DNA of 64,000 nucleotides, from positions 1 through 64,000 of the forward strand of contig LSRX01001521.1 of NCBI GenBank assembly GCA_001939145.1, in the 5' to 3' direction. The translations under genes were made by a program, and so were the position numbers. Source of the stretch: Symbiodinium microadriaticum (taxonomy: Eukaryota; Sar; Dinophyceae; Suessiales; Symbiodiniaceae). A model generated the notes under the pieces. The model was not told where the DNA came from. It saw only the letters and a program-made list of their open reading frames with translations, and made no database searches. Below, piece after piece: positions 61,901 through 64,000 of the stretch (positions are counted from its first letter, which is position 1; the number at the start of each line of letters is the position of its first letter).

Positions 61901-63472
61901 AAGCTTGATGCGCCAACGTTCATTGAGCAACAGGGTCTTAGGGTCATCGGTCGTCATCACTCATGCGTTGCTTGCGAGCATTTCACGCAGATGACTTTTG
62001 CTATGGATTCTTATGCCAAGCAGGCCGTTGATTTCTACTGTGAGCTTACTCAAACTGAACGTAGTCAGCTTAAGCCTGTCCCCACCCCTAGCCTAAATGA
62101 AGCGTCGTTTTCCGACCAGGATTACGAGGAACAGGGCACACTGCATCAAGATGCAGCAAAGATACTCATGAAAACACTTTGGTTGGCGCGGTTGAGTCGT
62201 CCAGACCTGAGTTTCATTGTAGCGCGTCTTGCAACAAAGATCTCGCGATGGTCACGTGCTGACGACAAACAGCTCTTTCGCCTAATGTCTTACTTGTGCC
62301 ACACACCATCATTGAATTTGGTTGGTAAGGTAGGTAAGCAGGGCGAGGTTTCGATAGCTGTCTACACCGACGCTGACTTCGGTGCATGTCCAGTATCGGC
62401 AAAGAGTACTTCAGGGGTTTTCTTGACCATAAACACTGGAGTTTATCGGTTCCCGATTTTATGGTACAGTAAGAAACAGTCTTCGGTGGCGAGGTCCACA
62501 CCTGAAGCTGAGGCAATTTCCATGGCCTCTGCACTGTTCGGCGAAACGCTAAACATTCAGGAGACGGTTTCGTTACTACTGCAGCAGTCTGTCCCGGTAG
62601 TCTTCGAACAAGACAATGAGGCCCTCATCAAGATTTTGAAAGCTGGGTATTCGGCCAAGTTACGCCACATGGGTCGCGTGCACCGAATTAATGTAGCATC
62701 AATGTCTGAGGTCCTCTCCGGTGATGATATCTCATGTAGGTATTGTCATACTAAGGATCAGATTGCAAATGGCCTCACCAAAGTCATAGTGCCAGGCGAG
62801 TGGGGTCACATGCTGCAGCAGTTGTGCCTTGAGCAGGGTCCGCCTGAACATGCTCTTGTCGCCGTTAAGACGTTCATTGCTTCTGCAGAACGCTTCGCCC
62901 TGACGCTACATCAACGCGTAACGAAGCAAGATCTTGTGCAGTTGTTGTCGTATCTCCCGCATGGTCATGCTGATCGCGCCTCAGACAAAGTCAGCGCACA
63001 CGCATTTACTGTAGGAGCTTACTCGCGCGGTATCCGCATTGCAGGTGTCAGAACGTACACGCATCAGTTCCCAACTGTGTGCAAAGTACTGTGCAGGTAC
63101 ATACGCTCTCTCAGCCCACAACACACGTTTACCACCATCACACTGTCGCAGGGCGTGCGCGCTCCAATGCACCGTGATTCGTGGAATCGGCCAGGATCCG
63201 TCAACCTGCTGTGCACCCTTACGCCTAACTCCGGTTCGGTTTGGTTGCATGATGCTCACGGTTGTGATGTTGATCCGTTAGGATGGGGCTTGAAGGGCAT
63301 GTATCTGACCAATCCCTGCGTCTTTGATCCGCGAAAGTGGCACTGCACTACCCCTTGCCAGTCTGCAAAGCAAGATATGCGCGTTGTTGTAGTCGCATTC
63401 ACCATCCGAGACCCAGACGTGTTGTCCAGTGCAGATGCCCGGTGTCTGCGTGAGCTTGGCTTTCACTTCTGA
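55955..63472 (+). CDS. Copia-2 Gag-Pol polyprotein with C-terminal 2OG-oxygenase-like domain
   Basis: 2505 residues from ATG 55955, no interruptions. Order: Ser-rich start; coiled coil with AEQ/QAQAE repeats (~110-260); acidic run (~383-420); Copia Gag core (~444-672); Lys/Gly/Pro linker; CCCH finger (CKFHAQGNCNRGSSCPFSH, ~759-777) replacing the CCHC knuckle; protease DSGAG (~868); HIPKNPYCSIC pre-integrase motif (~1062); integrase ATDYIV, KTDCDRS and QLERHIRTLE (D, D, E); Cys/His cluster CGACAFETKTHTPVC (~1394); RT with SDAVQAFLQ and YVDD; RNase H with YTDADFG, TPEAEAIS, EQDNEA; and a C-terminal oxygenase-like domain (~2335-2505) with MHRDS and a distal His (KWHCTT). The RT lacks ~11 residues (ALYGHPDAPAF in Copia-1) near 61713. 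Confidence 0.92.
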   Translation: MYDPLSDLSSTSNSADNSALVSGMPAQTTLGSNTSSSSNRERTPTRAIIPTGRSQVSRQGSQASSPHGSQASNPGIFSIGESSTGSVRNPSPGSVHLHQTNQQLNVGADPRLIGQIAAEAQRHVSHVTADAEQAVSQANAVSQHTMQQAEHVVSQAQAETHHARQQAEQLVQLAQAEATQTRIHAEQHEAYVNAHMNELRSELSECLQSQAIFMRTLNSQRDAMLTLEQNSETMMQKLRTSEANHAESELVISRLRLELATQESQNGADPKQPPIGDITALMHQVAETARRLEVSAQSFGLSPKGPKKNKSVPKVQASVPIAPSSCFGKAGSSASSQVFIPTTLRGTSPGYGTSAGPCMNVPPPPAPARSSSASPQAFRIATDDEDDGDDDDGDEEGEEEEGGDPDEPDDDPIQDVDAMPDPVPPSTSQLKEEDVYKSKELKDLKLPTIPQNAGGFRAFRNAMLTTFAAVDRTGKGVILKWLQAALDPSITAQASKQLEQDNGGLPRLDAHLATLMADNKVLKGDFGVSAQGYIETSHRKSQQPCGRVLLALFSKQFRIDKVRGTTMSQQTLLSIQLEGYTPAHLTTFKERVEYVLNGMLETEWPSEETLFQFVYGRLKPCRSMTRTIERIKESPKGSSRRTFQWIWAKLTEHLNELKEDQNEQSVREALLGKTAKQEKATPVKPEPKTKATPANPAPAAKQPKGKGKGKGEAKGNDTQQNQGTQDEGNKPKAKPKPKGKPKATPKTSTEPGPKATIPCKFHAQGNCNRGSSCPFSHETPKSGQPKAKSPAATAKATAAVAMLLPSGVSACSRTQSARRGWLTRAFEMLCSVFTCVFPELACPATVAQSAAIAANVMKVAPYYHEFIADSGAGRSLESTTSLVDQGIPTTAFDQCLKSDDKVIFSTGNGKVTSSQTLGFQGETFGSWRSYVLDSCPSVRSMGEMVEVQHLPFVWIPGQMPAFLPPGTEINFDESVAHFACRLEGFVPIFRDRIHFALPAAGEPSSSEVVPDSEAVAPGDTAFEPIPDVDAPAAGDSGGEGVGDLSREQELVRQANSTEHKMLHIPKNPYCSICRRSKMYQKRTTKKREEPLVDRGNLDPVDKFGQRLATDYIVPTRSDGPSVQVIRDEFSGLLRAYVGKRTSENAARNLLQFVGAAASDTPNVLVKTDCDRSLTAAISQVGWAQEPSLQNRWPHNAQLERHIRTLEETTRAAHLGAGFHLLQGLWPISVTYAAIALNIVKWKGEKTFYELATGAPFHGPRLALGRLVHYRVHDASKREKFDASTLPGVFAGWKLDAASVYKGAVYVLDYNKLRTKAIGFEFPVAVPFEEVFVPDEETFPLQVAADKALAEFKDTALEEITALDIPFSEVSCGHEAIRKRNEYITLDRIIKYGPTPGCGACAFETKTHTPVCRARFNALVKADRISKPSKPPVSVVDDKKKDDGTASPPAASIDLGFDELFEDQRVEDYAPQSTTLEGEAAGIEDYSEYVLSDPEAEESAHAAVMLQVDDDFRKSNVDRNRNRRINFVNQVLFDYSISSDPQISNMAEQSHVKCVRVGHDLLDLLSQEDVEQLLGQVEALPGCDVWATMPDSQHSAQQGPSAGTSTKRQRAKQRQKNERMLALALPVFQKCIDNFGRLSVEWPEGSELRKLPIWVDFEKQNVMRSVRCHGCMLGACGKHYPVKHPLVVSTNCARTFETLSQYQCDQSHVHEHVATQRVFRPSKMAKAIIESYYPSKIHTFAPDHSHAFVTRNLSRKEWTAHPKAVEAVKAEAAGLRANETWDDSTVRLLSDLKRDARENNRTVKIADILTLCDEKFSELPEEFRKFKGRVVYRGDKIYDELGNLVQFTDTATNPTAITALNVALWFACMPGNTASSSDAVQAFLQSVLPEETWVALPPELWLDAWHGRFRKGDRVVVRLNKWEEHLSSRLKEIGGTELGSYPSNWIFTRKGQVLLLCIYVDDLVLAGPKGLHDDFWKELGSRVKLDAPTFIEQQGLRVIGRHHSCVACEHFTQMTFAMDSYAKQAVDFYCELTQTERSQLKPVPTPSLNEASFSDQDYEEQGTLHQDAAKILMKTLWLARLSRPDLSFIVARLATKISRWSRADDKQLFRLMSYLCHTPSLNLVGKVGKQGEVSIAVYTDADFGACPVSAKSTSGVFLTINTGVYRFPILWYSKKQSSVARSTPEAEAISMASALFGETLNIQETVSLLLQQSVPVVFEQDNEALIKILKAGYSAKLRHMGRVHRINVASMSEVLSGDDISCRYCHTKDQIANGLTKVIVPGEWGHMLQQLCLEQGPPEHALVAVKTFIASAERFALTLHQRVTKQDLVQLLSYLPHGHADRASDKVSAHAFTVGAYSRGIRIAGVRTYTHQFPTVCKVLCRYIRSLSPQHTFTTITLSQGVRAPMHRDSWNRPGSVNLLCTLTPNSGSVWLHDAHGCDVDPLGWGLKGMYLTNPCVFDPRKWHCTTPCQSAKQDMRVVVVAFTIRDPDVLSSADARCLRELGFHF

Positions 63473-63549
63473 CGTCTCACTCCGTAGCGCGTCTTGCATT
63501 GACGGCATTTGCCGCGATGCATGTTGTACAGTCACCCACTTAGACTCAC

Positions 63550-63562
63550 TTAAGGGGGGAGT
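63550..63562 (+). other. Polypurine tract of Copia-2
   Basis: TTAAGGGGGGAGT directly upstream of the right LTR; its purine core AAGGGGGGAG is the expected plus-strand primer site. Confidence 0.65.
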
Positions 63563-63698
63563 TGTTAAAACACGCTTCCCGGTACCATCATTGTGTACAT
63601 ATGTGAAGGCCATGATAAGTGTAGCTAAGTGCTGACTTGACTGACATATTTGGCTCAAGACAAAAGGAGTTGCATTGCACCTTGTCTTGCTGTTTTCA
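63563..63698 (+). repeat. Copia-2 3' LTR
   Basis: Partner of 53648-53784, TG...CA bounded, with the spliced-leader-like TTTGGCTCAAG at 63649-63659. Confidence 0.88.
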
Positions 63699-63702
63699 AC
63701 TG

Positions 63703-64000
63703 AGAACGAAGGATTGGTGCTGTTTGAGACACTGGATACGAAGTTCGCCGATACCTGCGAAGATTGCATGAGCTGCTTGTGCTGGCTTTCAGTTTAGGGG
63801 TTTTCCCGTTCCTGTCTTAGGATTTGGGGTTTGGGGTTTAGAGTCTAGGTTGAAGGCTGTTAGTACAAGGGTCTGCATAATTAGCAGTGATGTTTCCTGA
63901 TAATCTCCTGCAGTACAAGAGTGTGACCTTATTGCAATGCCTACGGCAAGGGTTTCGGATTTAATATTTTGCAGATGGATCTGTCGGTCGTAGAAAGGCA
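63703..64000. other. Right flank of Copia-2, no gene recognised
   Basis: Non-coding as far as can be seen. It returns to telomere-like words (GGGGTTTGGGGTTTAGAG near 63825) similar to the left flank of the element. Confidence 0.5.

Larger units (their letters stand above)
53648..63702 (+). mobile_element. Copia-2: Ty1/Copia-like LTR retrotransposon with accessory ORFs
   Basis: LTRs of ~137 bases (53648-53784 and 63563-63698) flank leader ORFs and a single 2505-codon Gag-Pol. GGTTAACAGCC follows the left LTR (primer site) and AAGGGGGGAG precedes the right LTR (polypurine tract). The flanks AGAAAG (53641-53646) and AGAACG (63703-63708) may be an imperfect target duplication if the LTR is taken slightly longer than TG...CA. 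The near-identical LTRs and open Pol suggest a relatively recent insertion, about 220 bases downstream of the secreted-protein gene. Confidence 0.9.

Overview
The window looks like nuclear DNA of a dinoflagellate, probably a Symbiodiniaceae-like alga. Reasons: very low host-gene density; retroelements make up more than half of the sequence; one Copia-like Gag carries a CCCH zinc finger; there are many interstitial TTTAGGG-type telomere-like tracts; and an 11-mer identical to the 3' end of the dinoflagellate spliced leader sits in several repeats. No rRNA, tRNA or CRISPR array was recognised. Single N characters at 13501, 15730, 23591, 25648 and 51188 look like contig joins; two of them are flanked by duplicated sequence and are probably unresolved overlaps.

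Layout. 78-484 is a ~400 bp foldback repeat. 2174-9469 is a frameshifted Ty1/Copia-like element (Copia-1) with ~115 bp LTRs. 10230-11590 is a cluster of at least nine long hairpins in a shared repeat framework. 11.6-32.1 kb is a nest of tyrosine-recombinase (YR, DIRS/PAT-like) retroelements. Element A (about 11595-15666, resuming 24318-25541) is interrupted inside its gag gene by element B (15667-24317). After a contig join lies a 3' terminal scrap of a B-like element (25655-25746), then element C (25748-32077), which ends in B1-A2-B2 split direct repeats. The gene order is short Ser-rich ORF, YR, Gag-like, then a Pol polyprotein joining a 2-oxoglutarate/Fe(II)-oxygenase-like domain, a C5-cytosine-methyltransferase-like domain, reverse transcriptase (RT) and RNase H. 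In all three elements Pol follows Gag in the same frame after a single UGA; in A and C the context is TGA CTA GG, a known readthrough context.

32.1-53.0 kb is mostly non-coding, rich in degenerate GGGTTTAGG/CCTAAACCC sequence, with one convincing intronless host gene (BTB-BACK protein, 38624-39862) and, at its right end, a small secreted Cys-rich protein (53041-53427).

53.6-63.7 kb is a second Copia-like element (Copia-2) with ~137 bp LTRs, a leader ORF with a HAD-phosphatase-like motif set interrupted by one stop, and an uninterrupted 2505-codon Gag-Pol. Its C-terminus is the same 2OG-oxygenase-like domain found in the YR elements, so one accessory domain sits in two unrelated retroelement classes. 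Despite the open frame, its RT lacks about 11 conserved residues.

The most notable system is the repeated pairing of a putative base oxygenase and a cytosine-methyltransferase-like domain with retroelement replication enzymes, in a lineage whose DNA is known to contain much hydroxymethyluracil and methylcytosine.
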